This document shows positions 24,910 to 36,835 of a stretch of 64,000 nucleotides of DNA, piece by piece. Each line of letters begins with the position of its first letter. The stretch's first letter is position 1. Location: the NCBI GenBank assembly GCA_963691705.1, contig OY829539.1, positions 52,736,327 to 52,800,326 on the forward strand, in the 5' to 3' direction. The position numbers and the translations under genes are program-made. The notes below the pieces were generated by a model. The model was not told the origin of the DNA. It worked only from the letters and a program-made list of their open reading frames with translations, and ran no database searches. The DNA comes from Viola odorata (Eukaryota > Streptophyta > Magnoliopsida > Malpighiales > Violaceae).

Positions 24910-25345
24910 TCTACCCTTTCTTCAGGATGTCTTCCAAGTACACAAATGGAAAGGTCAGATTAGGTTCATCCCAAAGCAAAGCAATAAGACTGTAGTGAAT
25001 CATAAGGAACCAGATACTCGGAAGGCACATCATTTTTTCAAATAAACACTGTCGATAAATTTGGATGGACACCTTATTTCTAACATTTTGGTTGTGTAGA
25101 TGGAAACCCAAAACTGCTCACAAGACACCAAAACAAGGAAAAAGTGCCTTTCCAGGCTTCTCTTAAGGAGGGCCCTGTGGAAGCCAACTAAAAGTTCCAG
25201 CCCATACATCAGCATACTCTTGGTCAGCTCTTAGAACTTTGAATAGAGCAAACCAGCAATCAAGCAGACCAAGTTATGCTTGATAAGAAGATAGACCTGT
25301 ATGGAGTTAATCCTTGCCAACCCTAGCATATTAACTCACCTCAAA
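24910..25345 (-). pseudogene. Decayed partial copy of the F-box gene at 29-32 kb
   Basis: Several blocks match the intact F-box gene on the same strand, for example GATAAGAAGATAG (25287-25299 vs about 31137-31149), CCTTTCCAGGCTT (25147-25159 vs about 30988), TCTAACATTTTGG (25080 vs TCTAATATTTTGG near 30916) and CCTTTCTTCAGGATGTCTTCC (near 24915 vs near 30630). The order is conserved. Deletions and substitutions remove about 250 bases of coding sequence, and no frame remains open. It is an ancient tandem or dispersed duplicate. Confidence 0.7.
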
Positions 25346-25886
25346 AGAACCCTGAAATTAGGCACGTAAGGGACATTCCTATACTTTGTGTTTTCGGCAA
25401 GACAAAGCAATGTCTCGCGTCTCAAGCATTGAAGTGCGATATTGTTACTCTCATGGCTTTATAGTTAATTATCACTGAAACAACATTTAGATTAAAAGGA
25501 AATAAGCACAATCAAAATGTAGCTTACAGCCAACAGATGGAGATTTAACTTTTCTATAGCACCAGCACAAAAGCAAAAAGTACATAACTCAACACCCTAT
25601 TATCCGACATAAGGAGATGACTTGCATAGTGCAAATTTCAAGGGAGATAAATCACCTATAGAGTTTACAAACCAAAACGAGAAATTGAAGAAAAAGGAAC
25701 TACCATAACTTGCGCAAATGATCTATATATTTATGTATCAAAATTCCAATTCAAGACATGTTAATTCCCTTCTTCACACAAAGATCAAAATCTCTGATTA
25801 CGTTTTTCTTTCTTCCACATATAGTAAGAAACGATCAAATGATTTTCTACACTTACAGACGCGATCCATCAGCAAAGGGAATTGAT
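25346..25886. other. Intergenic, 3' flank of the phosphatase inhibitor gene
   Basis: AT-rich and UTR-like. No further gene or repeat was recognised. Confidence 0.5.
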
Positions 25887-26216
25887 TTAATCGCTGCCGC
25901 CGCTAGGTTTCGAAGAAGAGGAGCTGGCGCCGTCTGAATTATGATCATGGCAATGATCATGGTGATGATCATCCTCGTCGTCGCTGTCGTCCTCATCAAA
26001 GGGCTTCTCCTTGTGGAAGATGCAGCATTTTTTGGAGCTTTTCTTCTGCATGAACTCGTTGTCTACGGTCCCCGGCTTCCACGAAACCTTCTTCTTCGGT
26101 TTCCGATTCAGCTGCAAAACTAGGGTTTGCGGTCTGTTGGCGGAGGGGTTTCCAATGGTCACGGTGGTGGTGACACTGCCTGATGAGGCAGACGCAGTGG
26201 TCGTGGTGGTGCTCAT
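25887..26216 (-). CDS. INH3: Type 1 protein phosphatase inhibitor 3 (PPP1R11 / AtInh3 family)
   Basis: A single exon encodes 109 residues. The ATG at 26216 is chosen because the upstream frame is non-conserved leader. The core [20 protein letters not shown] (residues about 44-63) contains the PP1-docking RVxF-type site K(V)SW found in inhibitor-3. It is followed by [20 protein letters not shown], the conserved Cys-Cys/His and acidic segment. A His-rich stretch and a Ser-rich tail close the protein. Inhibitor-3 proteins bind and inhibit PP1 catalytic subunits in the nucleus; the Arabidopsis homolog is needed for embryo development. Length and order of motifs match the family and the frame is intact. 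Confidence 0.92.
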   Translation of the reverse strand: MSTTTTTASASSGSVTTTVTIGNPSANRPQTLVLQLNRKPKKKVSWKPGTVDNEFMQKKSSKKCCIFHKEKPFDEDDSDDEDDHHHDHCHDHNSDGASSSSSKPSGGSD

Positions 26217-26999
26217 CGGGAATTCGTCCCAACCAAGTGCAGAGAAAAACAAATGGAGAAAGAAAATGCGAATACTGTCTGGGGAAAATGAAACCAAAAT
26301 TTCTTTGAAACGAACGAAAATAACAAGAATATTTTTTATCAAAATCCGAATTCTAAGGCATACAAATTTAATACTTTATTTTAGATTTAGTACTAGTTTG
26401 GCCCCCTGGTTCTACGCCAGGAAGCTCTGGGCCAAACCTAGAAGCTCTAAGGAGCTGTTTGGCTCCCTCCTTTTCAACCAGAGCTTTTTAAAAGCTCTGG
26501 TCCATTTGCCTTTCATTTCCTCCAAAATCAGAAAGCTCCCTCAGGGAGCAGTGGGCCAAAGCGCTTTGAGCTGAAACAAGTAATTTTTGGACAAAAATAT
26601 CCCCAATATCCTTCTTAATTACAAAAAAACCAGGTATAAATTAACCAAAAAAAACCCAATTCTTTCTCATTTCTTCTCCTACGCAGCCGCTCCTCTTCTT
26701 CTCTCTCGCCTCCGTGTTGTCTCGCAGCCGTCCGTCTCTTCTCGCTCTCGGCTGCTCCTCCTCCTCCACCCACCGAAAACGACGGTAAGTTTACTTTCTT
26801 TCGCTCCCTCAATCTCTTCTGTTTTTATGTGTTCTTGTTTCTCTTGAATGCGCATCTACTGCTCTTTGATTCTGGTGCTGTTTTTGTGATTTTTGAGCCT
26901 AATTGCGTCACCTTGTTTTCCCGTTCTTTGATTTTCTCTTCCGGTTCTTCTCCCTTTTCTGCTGTTGTTTTGCGTCACTTATATGGTTTAATTTCGAAT

Positions 27000-27303
27000 T
27001 AATTGTTGGCTGATTTCTGGGTAATTTAGGGGTAATTTGGGTCATTTGTGTGGCTGATTGCTTGATTGATTTCTGGTAATTTTGGGGTCATTTGGGTCAT
27101 TTGCGTGACTGATTGCTTGATTGATTTCTGGAAATTTTGGGGTCATTTGCGTGGCTGATTGCTTGGTTGATTTCTGGAAATTTTGGGGTCATTTGCGTGG
27201 CTGATTGCTTGGTTGATTTGTGGGTAATTTTGGGGTCATTTGCGTGGCTGATTGCTTAGTTGATTTCTGGGTAATTTTGGGGCTAATTGCGTGGCTGTTC
27301 TAG
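27000..27303. repeat. Tandem repeat, about 46-bp unit, about six copies
   Basis: The unit runs TTGATTTCTGG(G)TAATTTTGGGG, then TCATTTGCGTGGCTGATTGC. It recurs with small changes from 27000 to 27303. The array lies inside the Pack-type transposon. Confidence 0.85.
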
Positions 27304-27310
27304 GCTGATT

Positions 27311-27475
27311 ATAGTTGATTAAATTTGGTGTCAAAATGCTGCCAAATTGCTGCGAAATGTTGATTAAATTTGGTGTCAAAATGTTGCCATTTTGCTGCCG
27401 AAATGTTGATTAAATTTGCTGTAAAAATGCTGCCAATTTGCTGTCTAAAATGCTGCCAATTTGACTGAAGATGAA
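27311..27475. repeat. Tandem repeat, about 46-bp unit, three to four copies
   Basis: The unit starts TTGATTAAATTTGGTGTCAA and continues AATGCTGCCAAATTGCTGC. It directly follows the 46-bp array and is also inside the transposon. Confidence 0.85.
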
Positions 27476-27639
27476 TGATTTTCCTCTTGGATGTTGTTCT
27501 TGAGTTTCTTATTACATATACACACTGGCTATTGGTAGACCAAGGTTGTCTACTGCTGTGAGCCATGAGCCATGAGCCTACCAATTCTTTTGCATATCAG
27601 AATTTTAAAGTGGATATAATATAACATCGAAGCAGGTGA

Positions 27640-27963
27640 TGGCGCGTTCACAACAGAGAAGTTGAAATCAGCTCTCAAATCAGAAAGGAAAGCTTTAAAT
27701 GCTTTATATGCTGAATAAGAAGAAGAGAGGAGTGCTTCTGCAGTGGCCGCAAATCAGACAATGGCGATGATAAATAGGCTTCAAGAAGAGAAAGCTGCAA
27801 TGCAGATGGAAGCTTTGCAGTACCAGAGAATGATGGAAGAGCAGTCTGAGTATGACCAGGAAGCTTTGCAGCTTCTGAATGACGAAGCAAAAGATGAAGA
27901 TAGGTTCGGAAATCATCAAGAAAGTAGCAATCAAAACACCCCTGCTGATGCACACCCCTGCTG
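27640..27963 (+). pseudogene. Captured fragment of a GTD-binding (DUF593, myosin-binding) gene
   Basis: The plus strand encodes EKLKSALKSERKALNALYAE, then an in-frame TAA, then EEERSASAVAANQTMAMINR, LQEEKAAMQMEALQYQRMME and EQSEYDQEALQLLN. This is the coiled-coil GTD-binding (zein-binding, DUF593) domain of plant myosin-binding proteins. Only this domain is present and the TAA interrupts it. It lies between the ends of a DNA transposon, so it is best read as a transduplicated fragment rather than a working gene. Confidence 0.8.
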
Positions 27964-28755
27964 ATGCAGTTCTTTTGCATATCAGAATTTTAAATTTGTG
28001 CATGTATTGAATATTTTTGTTTGTGTTCCTACGTTTTGTTTTGGTTATCAGCCAGATATGGAACGAGACTTGGCTGGCTAGCTTCTTCTACAAACCATGT
28101 ATTTATGAATTATTTGTGAAGCAATCTCTCAATATGGAAATGGCTATTGTCATGGCAAGGGTATGGTTACTGCAATAAATTGTGAGGAATTGACATGGAT
28201 TGAGAAATTATGCGTCTGTTTGGAATTGAGAAAAGAAACTGGAAAGAAAAGAAACTGGAAAAAAAAAATCTTATGGCAAACTCTTCATAAATCCAATTGC
28301 TAATCAATTTGCTTAAATTGTTAGTTTATCTGTTGTTTAATAATTCATACTCATCCTTTAGATTAATTAGGTGTCTTCAATTTGATAATTCGATTAACAG
28401 TTTGCTCGAATTTTTGATTTTTTATTAATTAACTAAAATATTGTATTTATCAAATTAAATTGTGTGTATTAATGGAATATTTGGTTCGAACAGCTGGATT
28501 GGCATTAAATTTGGAGACATTTTGGTCATTTTAGATTTTTAAACCATAAAAATGCATCGTGCCCTTTATAGTCATTTTATATACCAACCATAGTTTTAAA
28601 AGCAGTTTTTACCAAACACCATAAACAACTTCTAGTATCTCACAGCACTTTTAAAAAATATTTACCAAACAGCATACTCATACTGATTTTTCCATAAGTA
28701 CTTTTCACACAGCAATTATTCAAAAAGCTCTTCCCCAAGTAGAACCTCGGGGCCA

Positions 28756-29180
28756 TTAATATCGTTATTTGAGTAGATATTAGTTAAATTAATAATTATT
28801 GTTATTAGAAAATAGAAAAATGGTATTTATTTAAATTAAAGATGAAAAAGTAATTTTGACTTTTAATAATATTTTTTGTAATTAGATAACATGCTCATTT
28901 TTTGTATTATAAAAAATTAACGTAAGAATTGATAGGAGAGTTGAGAGTCTATTTTAGTTATTTTTATCTCGAAGTTCAGAATGTCATTGCCCCTAATAAC
29001 GAATATCAATTCCCCCCAGATGAGATAATCAAAGCTCAGAAATCTTACATCCACTGTATGTGGGCAAAAAATTACAAACCATGCCCCAATTCAGGGGGGA
29101 AATAATACACATACATAGAAAGATCAATTTTCTCATGTGTGAATTTATCTAACTCTAGCTCAATATGCTTATGCTAATGC
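28756..29180. other. 3' flank of the F-box gene
   Basis: AT-rich sequence following the F-box stop codon on the minus strand. No gene was recognised. Confidence 0.5.
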
Positions 29181-32100
29181 TTATTTCCATTGAACAATCT
29201 TGAAACCTACCACAATGACACTTCCAGAATACACAAGAACAACATTGACCTTTCTGTCATCCTGTTCGTCAGCGAATAACGGCGGGAACAGGGCAACTAC
29301 GCCATGGACAGCAACCTCATTTAAATTTGCACCGTGTTTTGAGTGCCTAATGATGTCTTTGCCTGTCAAGAGAAACATACAGCAGCTGATTCAGTGAAAT
29401 AGAAGTCTGTGTTCCGATTATTCTTTTTTCCCAAAACCAAAATCCGCAGACTCTTAGATACTGCTACAAATCAGGCCATATTTATATGTTTAACAACTTG
29501 AAACTTTAAAACAGTCAAATAACTAAGGCTAGACCATATTCAGGTCTCACAACCTACAACTAAAGACTCAAAGGAGGTAGAGGGTTGACAATCTTCGGTA
29601 AGGACGGTACACAGTCTAAACAACTCATGTAACTTTTAAGTACAACAAGCATATGCTGTCACTAATTGTTCCCTGCTGTTAAGTCGAGACAAACTAATTG
29701 GATAGTTACTCAACACTAATAGAATTTAAGTTGCAAATTTGTAGCCCATTGTTCCTGTAATGGGATTTGAATTCAAACAAAACTTTATTCTGACATAGCA
29801 AGCAAATGCAAAATTCTGGAGCCATGAGCCATTTGTCATCTCTCGCTTTACATATGATACAACAACGTGCACCATATTCTAAGAAAAAGTAAGTTTTAGC
29901 ATATTGGTTTTGGGAAAGAAAACGGAATTTACCATTTTATGTCCTTCATCATTTGCAACAAAATATTCATATTTTTATACACCATATTACTGCATGATGT
30001 TATATAATAAGCAAACATTGTTCATTTGGTAGCTTTTCTCGTATCCTCTCCGGCACTCTGTTTCAGTTCCTAAACAAGTGTTTGTAAACCTATCATGTCA
30101 TACAGGATTGATTTTGAATCAAGGTCTTCTTGTTAGAGATATAAGGGCTCTCTTGATGTTAATCATAAAAACTACTATTATTTTACAGCATCTGACATGC
30201 ACTGGTATATTTCTCATCACTCCAGAATCAAAGCATTGCTTCTATTACAGTGCACCTCAGAGACTAACTCTTTGATGACCTTCTCATACTTCTGCAACTT
30301 TCATGCATACACTAACGCATGTTATACATATTGACATGAAAGGTTAGGGGAAAGAAAAGTTAAGACTAAAAGGTATTCTTTATGAAACAGTTGGAGAAGT
30401 AAAACTATGTTTTGATGGATTCAACTGCTTTAGGAAAACACAAGTAAACTAACAATATAGTTATAAGACACACAAGCGCATAAAGCATATACAGTAATGA
30501 GACAAAGTGACAAACCTTGTTGAAGACGTACAAGTTGAGGCATCAGCAAAGCCGGCAAAGACATTAGAGTACGACTTCGTCAAGTATGAAAAGTTAGCAA
30601 TGGGAGGTAAAGCAGGAACCCGTTCACCTTTCTTCAAAAGATATTCCAAGTCCAGCCTCCTCATTGTCAAGACAGCTCCAGATTCCTTCCAGATGAAGGC
30701 AAGAAAATCGTTCATCACATAGAGGGAACCAGGCTTGGATCCAGGATATCGGAACCCATACCCATTTGCAATACCCTCACCTGCAAATGAATGTTCAACT
30801 CTCACAGGGTTGGAATCTGCATCAACATCCCATGGAAACGAATCCTGCGAAGGCTCATCAATATTTGCTATAAACATAGCTGAGCCATTCGGGTGCAAAA
30901 CATAGTGGGTACCTTCTAATATTTTGGTAGCAATAAGAAGTTGTTGGCCCTCACACTCCTCATAAGAGATCAATAGAAAGAATAGAGCCTTTCCAGGCTT
31001 GTCTTCAGTAGGTTTTCCCGGGGGCCAGCCAAAAGTCCCTCCCCACAAACCAGCATACTTTTGGTACGTTCTTGGAGTATGCATAGGCAATTTGTACAGG
31101 GCAAACCGGCTTTCATTCATATTCGGCCATGCTCGATAAGAAGATAGCCTCATCGTAGAGGCGCGTAAAGTCAACCCTATAGTATCGCCTGACATCAAAA
31201 ACTCATGAAGCTGGACATGTTTATTTTCGCTGCTTGAAGAACTATTCTTTGAGTGGGCCCAGCTACTATTAATAGAGAGAGACTTCCCCAAATTTCGAAA
31301 GCCCGCTCTCAAGTACCCACCCAGGGTCTTCTTTCTGGTGTACTGGGGCAAACAATCATCTCCATGCTGGGAACTGGCAAGCGCACTTGAGTCATCAAGA
31401 CTCTTTCTGACCACATTCATCTGCAATTGGGTAGGATCAGAAGCCAGATCACAAGCATCTTTCCAATCAAAGCGACTGCCCCCATGCTGACACATTTGTA
31501 GAAGTAGCAACCTTCGCTCAACTAAGAACATGATATCATTCTGAAAGTTCTCTTCATCAATCCTTGATCGAGGAAATAGTCGCCTATTTTCAGAATCATA
31601 AACCTTTCGACCAACTTGACTCGTGACTACTTCAATTAGCTTTCGTCTTTCACTAAAAGGCAAGCGACTGAAAGGCAACTTATTGTTGTCAGACTGAGAC
31701 CTCAACACACCACTACTTGACCTAGAAATTTTCAATGATTGTTCCTTATGTGAGTTGTAAGCAAAACTCTTATTAGAGAACAGTTTATTCCCACTCTTCT
31801 GTTGTCGAGGTTCAATCTCAAGCAATAGCACATTGCAGTTCTTGTCAACAGACTTCACAGAACCAGGATACAAATAATCACAACTCTTCTCTCTTCCATG
31901 TAAAAAGAATAAAGTAGAACCATCAACATCACCAATTATTTCAAACACAGGTGCCCAGAGTGTAGGGCCATCCTCAATTCCTAAAGGGCCAAGCTCCTGT
32001 GGTATTATCCGGCATCCAACAACAGATACAAAACCCGGCATGGCATAGACTACATTACCTAGCTCAGGGTTTTGGTGAACCCAGAGCCCAAGCAATGGCT

Positions 32101-32359
32101 TAACACTAACAAGAAAGCGACAAAGGGCCCTATAAGATGACACACCCTTCCGCCACTCAACAAGTTCCCCATTAGGTACAGTCCCTACCATTTCACATTG
32201 GCTGAACCAAATTTTCTCAGAGGCCACAAGAGCATATAAACTCCGGCAGCAAAGACTAAGTTTACAAATGTCTCTTGGAGTGAGGGACAGAGATATAATT
32301 GCAAAAATGTCATCAGGAAGAGCAAGAAGCAAGCTTGAACCACAAAATTCAGGCGACAT
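29181..32359 (-). CDS. F-box protein (At5g39450-like)
   Basis: Exon 1 (32359-30532) and exon 2 (29362-29181) join in phase 1 through a 1.17-kb intron to give 669 residues. The F-box is at the N-terminus: LLLALPDDIFAIISLSLTPR then DICKLSLCCRSLYALVASEK, the segment that binds SKP1 in SCF ubiquitin ligases. The rest (VHQNPELGNVVYAMPGFVSV, GCRIIPQELGPLGIEDGPTL, GLWGGTFGWPPGKP) resembles the single-copy plant F-box protein typified by At5g39450, which has no kelch or LRR repeats. The donor was chosen at ACTT|GTACGT because only that site keeps phase with exon 2. Exon 2, ending in VVLVYSGSVIVVGFKIVQWK, is supported by its acceptor and phase but its homology is not confirmed. A decayed copy of the gene middle lies at 24910-25345. 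Confidence 0.85.
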
Positions 32360-33847
32360 AACCGATATATTGATGACCCAGTTAAGCGATTCAAATTAGA
32401 ATTATTCTTTATATTGGCCGAAGCAAATCACTCATGCTATACAGACATTCGCGACGCGTAACAAGAACCAAAAAGACGAACTAACACCAAAAATTAAGCA
32501 TCAGCAATAACGGTAAAAAGCTTCCATGGCTCACCCTTAAAAACCCAGAAGAACTTCTTTCTCAAACCAATGAGAGGAACCCAGGAGCTGAAATGGGCCT
32601 TATAATGGATTCCGCAGTTCTCCTCTCCGATTGACATGCATAACATCGAAGGAGACACGGAAAGAACAGAACCCTTCTCCAGATTCTCTCCAAAATTGGA
32701 CCCAATCTCGTCTCAGGCTGACCAAAAGAAAGAAATGAACATGGGTTTGTTGCAGATCCTCTTCATTTATCAAACAATCAAAAGGAAAGGATGGAGATTA
32801 TGGAGAAGGAAGGATGGAGCAAGAGTCAAGCAAAAGTCTACAGGGTAGTGGTGATCATTGTCAAGAGAAAGAGACGAAGAAATGAAAGAAGCAAGAAACT
32901 GTTGGGGCCAAGGCAGCCAAACTTGAAAATTGAAACAAAGAGAGGAGATGAAATGATGAAAGAAAGAAGGAAAGTCTCAAAAAGTCCAAAGACACTCACT
33001 AGTCACTTTAGTTTGGCCACTAATTATTACTCCATCTTTTGCCCACTCTATTCAATATTCCTCCTCCATTAGGAATGTGTAATTTCCTTCGGTTTGCTGC
33101 ATGTTAGGTGGGCCATGAATTCATCAATAATTGAGTTTAAGGGCTTCTTACAAATATAATAAAATAATTTACTTATACTAAAATTTTATTCGGAAATGTT
33201 TGTCTTTTTAGATTATCAAGGTGAAAAATAATATTTTTACTTTTCTTCAATAAAATATGGTTTCGTTTCTTTAAAAAATTACCACTTACTTGTTATCATA
33301 TTAATTAATCGAAGAGGAGAGCGAACTAAGAAGAAATATAATAATTATTTTTTTAATATGCGTATTTTTTTAAAAATGACATTATTCACGAAATAAATGA
33401 AGTGAAAATTACTTGCCTATCCCCGCGTTGGTAAGAAAATAATAATAATCAAGCTTAAATTGCATCTCACAATAGCAAAACTTTAATCAAGCCTCTTATT
33501 TAATTAGTTAAATACGGTATGGTCATAATTTCGTATGCAAAGGGCACGAAAATATGTAATTTCCTGGATTTTTCATTTTTTTATTATTCTCTAATGGAAG
33601 ACTTGATATGGTGGTTATGGTAAAATAGCATGACAAGTAAGGTTAAAGTTGTACAAAGTTGTTGTGTGTGTGCGTGTATATATATAGGTTGAGTTGATTT
33701 TGACTTTAAAAAAACAATTTAATATTAATACAATTATCAAAATAAATATATTAATGAATTAAGTAATATTCTTTTTCATTAAACTAACTAACAAATGTAA
33801 TTAACTCTTTCAAACTTCTCCTGCTCTCACCCTCAATACTTACGCCA
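32360..33847. other. Intergenic: F-box gene promoter/leader and AT-rich DNA
   Basis: The first about 400 bases are the likely leader and promoter of the F-box gene. The remainder is AT-rich with no gene that I can support. Purine-rich plus-strand frames at 32636-33072 lack motifs. Confidence 0.5.
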
Positions 33848-34204
33848 AACTCTCTCCCTGATTTCTCCCTTCAAAGCCTACAGAAAAAACAAAAAAGACC
33901 CAACATAGATATGATCAGCAAACGCAAAAATTGAACAGAACCCAGATGGACTTATGCATCCAAAAGCACAAAGCAAGGCGAAAAAACAAACCTTTCCAGG
34001 AAGGATTTCATTGGTGTGAGGGCCATACATATCAGAGGTGTCAAGGAAGGTGACACCAGTGTTGATGGCATGGTGGATGAGAGTAATCATGTCCGATTCT
34101 GGCTTCGCAGGACCATAGAAAGCGGACATGCCCATACACCCAAGTCCCTGAGCTGAAACCTCAAGGCCTTGAGAACCCAATTTTATACTCCTGATCACTG
34201 CCAT
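33848..34204 (-). pseudogene. Truncated aldo/keto reductase (perakine reductase / auxin-induced type)
   Basis: Exon 1 (34204-33992, 71 residues) encodes [39 protein letters not shown] and [20 protein letters not shown]. This is the conserved start of NADPH-dependent AKR13-type reductases, with the catalytic Asp and Tyr in DTSDMYG. A good donor and a CTGTAG acceptor lead to exon 2 at 33877, which reads ALKGEIRERV as expected. Homology then stops at about 33848 and a TGA follows. The remaining roughly 260 residues are absent. A TATATATAA element lies about 130 bp upstream on the minus strand, so a short transcript is possible. Confidence 0.8.
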
Positions 34205-34989
34205 TTCTGTTTTGTTTTTAGCTTTCCTGGATTAGGAGCTGCAAAAGAAGCAACCTTTGGTTTATCCTTTTTTATGTAGAACTAGGTTTCAGTGGGAGGA
34301 TTTAAGAATATCACCTACTGTCCTCTCCTGGCTTATATATATTCAGAGTTGAGAAGACAGTGATTGACCAGAGTGTTGAAGATGTTTTTTAAATAATTTA
34401 TTATTTTTGTTCCCTGAAGTAGTTTGGTAAAATAATTATTAAAAAAAATTATATTTTCTTTATTAATTTATCATACTTATTCTTTCAAAACTTACAATTA
34501 CATCCCCACTCTAAATAAGATAAAATAATTAGTAGTGTTGTCTTCCTGATAAAACACTAGCTACTTACAATTACATAGAACAAAAACATATTTATAAGAG
34601 TAAAAAACAATTAATTTACTTTTTTTTATAAGAAAGGAATAAAAATCACAGTTGACAAAAAAAAAATCAAATATTTTTACAATCAGATTAAATTATCTTT
34701 TTTATTAAAAGTAAGACGGTAAATTTAAAATTTTCACAATTTTATTCGTGCTTTTAAATATAGAATATAGATATTAAATATTATGATTAATTTTGAAGAA
34801 GTGGGTACCGTTCAACTCGAAAATAGTCATGGCCTACGCCAAGGGCAGGATAAATTATATCTATTATTTATTTATTTTACTTTTCAAAAAATAAAATGAA
34901 TGGTTTATTTCTTTCTAATTTTAATGTCAATATCAACGTTTTTATATAAAAATAACTATCGATTGGAACTGCTTATATATAGAATGGCA
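34205..34989. other. Upstream region of the AKR fragment; AT-rich spacer
   Basis: It contains a TATA-like element near 34338 for the minus strand and AT-rich DNA. It ends where the ATP23 repeat array begins. Confidence 0.5.
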
Positions 34990-35084
34990 GAACAGAAATT
35001 TCAGTTCTTGCTAAAACCCTAAACCTTTGAATGTAAACGTACGATAACATGAAAGAAAAGTAATTAATCAAGTTTAAACCGTAC

Positions 35085-35169
35085 TTCGAAAATTTCTTCG
35101 GATCATATCCTCGCATTTCTTCACCGTTTGGCCGCGCGGTTGGATTTAAGTGTTAGGTTCCTCAGCCAT
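35085..35169 (-). pseudogene. Orphan ATP23 exon 1 in repeat unit R1
   Basis: ATG at 35169 opens MAEEPNT, then an in-frame TAA, then the conserved QTVKKCEDMIRR. The exon ends at the A|GTACGG donor used by the other copies. No downstream exon follows to the left, so this is the leftmost end of the array. Confidence 0.7.
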
Positions 35170-36578
35170 TTCTTATTGAGATTACGCAGTTTTTGTAAGT
35201 TCGGGTTCTTACAATTCAGATTTTTTTTCCATATGACTCATTTCACTTCTCCTCTAGGATTACCTAAATTTCATTTTTCTAGTGGCAGTCCATAAAAAGA
35301 AAAAGGTGGGCCATTTTATTAATTGACTAACAAACAATATGGTGAATAGAAATAAGAAACATTAAACAACACAAAATGTATATTGTCCACAAAAATAGTC
35401 GAATGTGTTTAATCACCAAAAATTCTCTACCAACGATATTGTCAACCTAATCTAAAGAACAATTTGATTAAATAATATCATATGATTAAAATGAAGTGAG
35501 ACAACATTCATGCAAGAACTTTCTACATACTTAGAAACATACCGACACAGACATGCATGAAACTTTATAGCATATTATATATCATATTGGATATTTTTTA
35601 AGCATGCATATTTTTTTCATAAGCATTTATATTGATATTAACAGGGTTTATAATAATTGAATCACGAGCATCAATATTTTTCCCAAGATCGTTGTCCATA
35701 ATCACAAGAAATAAAATGGTGAGGTGAGGATAATGCACATTTATCAAAACTAGAATCCATTGAAGTTCTATGCTAAACAACATAAGCTTGACTACTAGAT
35801 CTTAGGGAAAAATTGTACCTAGAAAAATAACATTTAAATTAGAACGTTGTGTGCAAAGAATATTAACTATACAACACTTTGAAGTGGTGATGCTAAGTGT
35901 AATTAACCCACAACAAATTTGGAACTTAATACACATTGAAAACTAGATTAACCAGCCATACAAGCTCTCTCATGAGGCTAAAACCTTATCAAACCAATTA
36001 CCATAAAGGTTAAACATCATGTGTTATTGAAAGTATATAAACACCATGCGTTAATAAAAACTAGTTATGTGTGCTTGAAATAAAACTTTTAGATAGAAAC
36101 TTTGTATTTGATTATGTCATTGAAAATTAGTTGCTGTTATCCCCCCAAAAGCTAGTCTGTGTGCTTGAAATAAAAACTTTTAGTATGAGCAGCAACTAAT
36201 TTAAGGTAATAACTCATATAAAATAACATACAAAATAATTAAGAAACTTAATTAACATAATAAACTCCTTTCATAAGGCATTGGTGACAAACTATACAAT
36301 ATAGACAATGTTTCCCTTGGTGGAATGTGTACTATAATTTGTTGATCACTAAAAATCATGAGAAGTCAAGAACAACGCACCCCTGCTGGCATTTATAAAC
36401 CGAAAGTTATCCATAATATTCAGCAATGTGAACCACCAAACTTCATTCTACGCTGAAAATAAAACATGCACTTCAGATTAAGTAGATTCACACATCTCGG
36501 TGCTAGAACTTGAACATCTTCATGAATTCTAGCAGTTTTAATAGTTTGTCATGGCTCAATCAGAATCTTTACTTGTCA

Positions 36579-36583
36579 ATGAG
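36579..36583. repeat. Target-site duplication ATGAG, left
   Basis: ATGAG directly precedes the 5' LTR and is repeated directly after the 3' LTR at 52461-52465. Confidence 0.9.
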
Positions 36584-36745
36584 TGATAACAATCAAGACA
36601 GCCCTAACGGTGCTACCACACTTGCGGCTCCCACCAGGACGATTTCCCATAAGACCCGTAAGATATCTTCATATCGCCCGAGAATCAGTGAAGGATTCCT
36701 AGGATGGTCGACATCAGCGGAAGGCAGTCCGTATGATATCGCTCA

Positions 36746-36778
36746 TGACGTCATCTGTCGGTATCGCTTGTGACGTCA
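36746..36778 (+). promoter_or_regulatory. Paired TGACGTCA bZIP sites in the 5' LTR
   Basis: Perfect palindromes TGACGTCA lie at 36746-36753 and 36771-36778, 25 bp apart and about 50 bp above the TATA box. Such ACGT-core sites are bound by TGA/bZIP factors and give stress or hormone induction in as-1-like elements. Both are preserved in the 3' LTR. Confidence 0.65.
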
Positions 36779-36827
36779 CCATCTGACATCGCCTGGATTG
36801 TTATCGCTAGGTATCGCCGAACAGGCC

Positions 36828-36835
36828 TATAAATA
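36828..36835 (+). promoter_or_regulatory. TATA box of the 5' LTR
   Basis: TATAAATA follows CAGGCC and is conserved at 52251-52258 in the 3' LTR. It should drive the genomic RNA. Confidence 0.75.

Larger units (their letters stand above)
26392..28755. mobile_element. DNA transposon that has captured host gene sequence (Pack-type)
   Basis: The left end reads GGCCCCCTGGTTCTAC and the reverse complement of the right end (about 28739-28754) reads GGCCCCGAGGTTCTAC. These give short inverted termini about 2.35 kb apart, followed inside by AAGCTCT and TTTGG motifs typical of small plant DNA transposons. The interior holds an exon-like CT-rich leader with a GTAAGT donor near 26784, two tandem arrays, and a fragment of a GTD-binding gene. 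No transposase was seen. I could not find a clear target duplication, so superfamily (hAT or Harbinger) and exact ends are uncertain. Confidence 0.6.

Noticed and set aside
32636..33072. Plus-strand ORFs upstream of the F-box gene
   Set aside because: Short Lys/Arg-rich frames in purine-rich leader or promoter DNA, without motifs.
35598..35783. About 60-aa minus-strand ORF (MLFSIELQWILVLINVHYPH...) recurring at 54019-54204 and 54908-55117
   Set aside because: It recurs only because it lies in the duplicated array units. It has no motif and no splice context, and it is lost in unit R4, so conservation reflects copying rather than coding.
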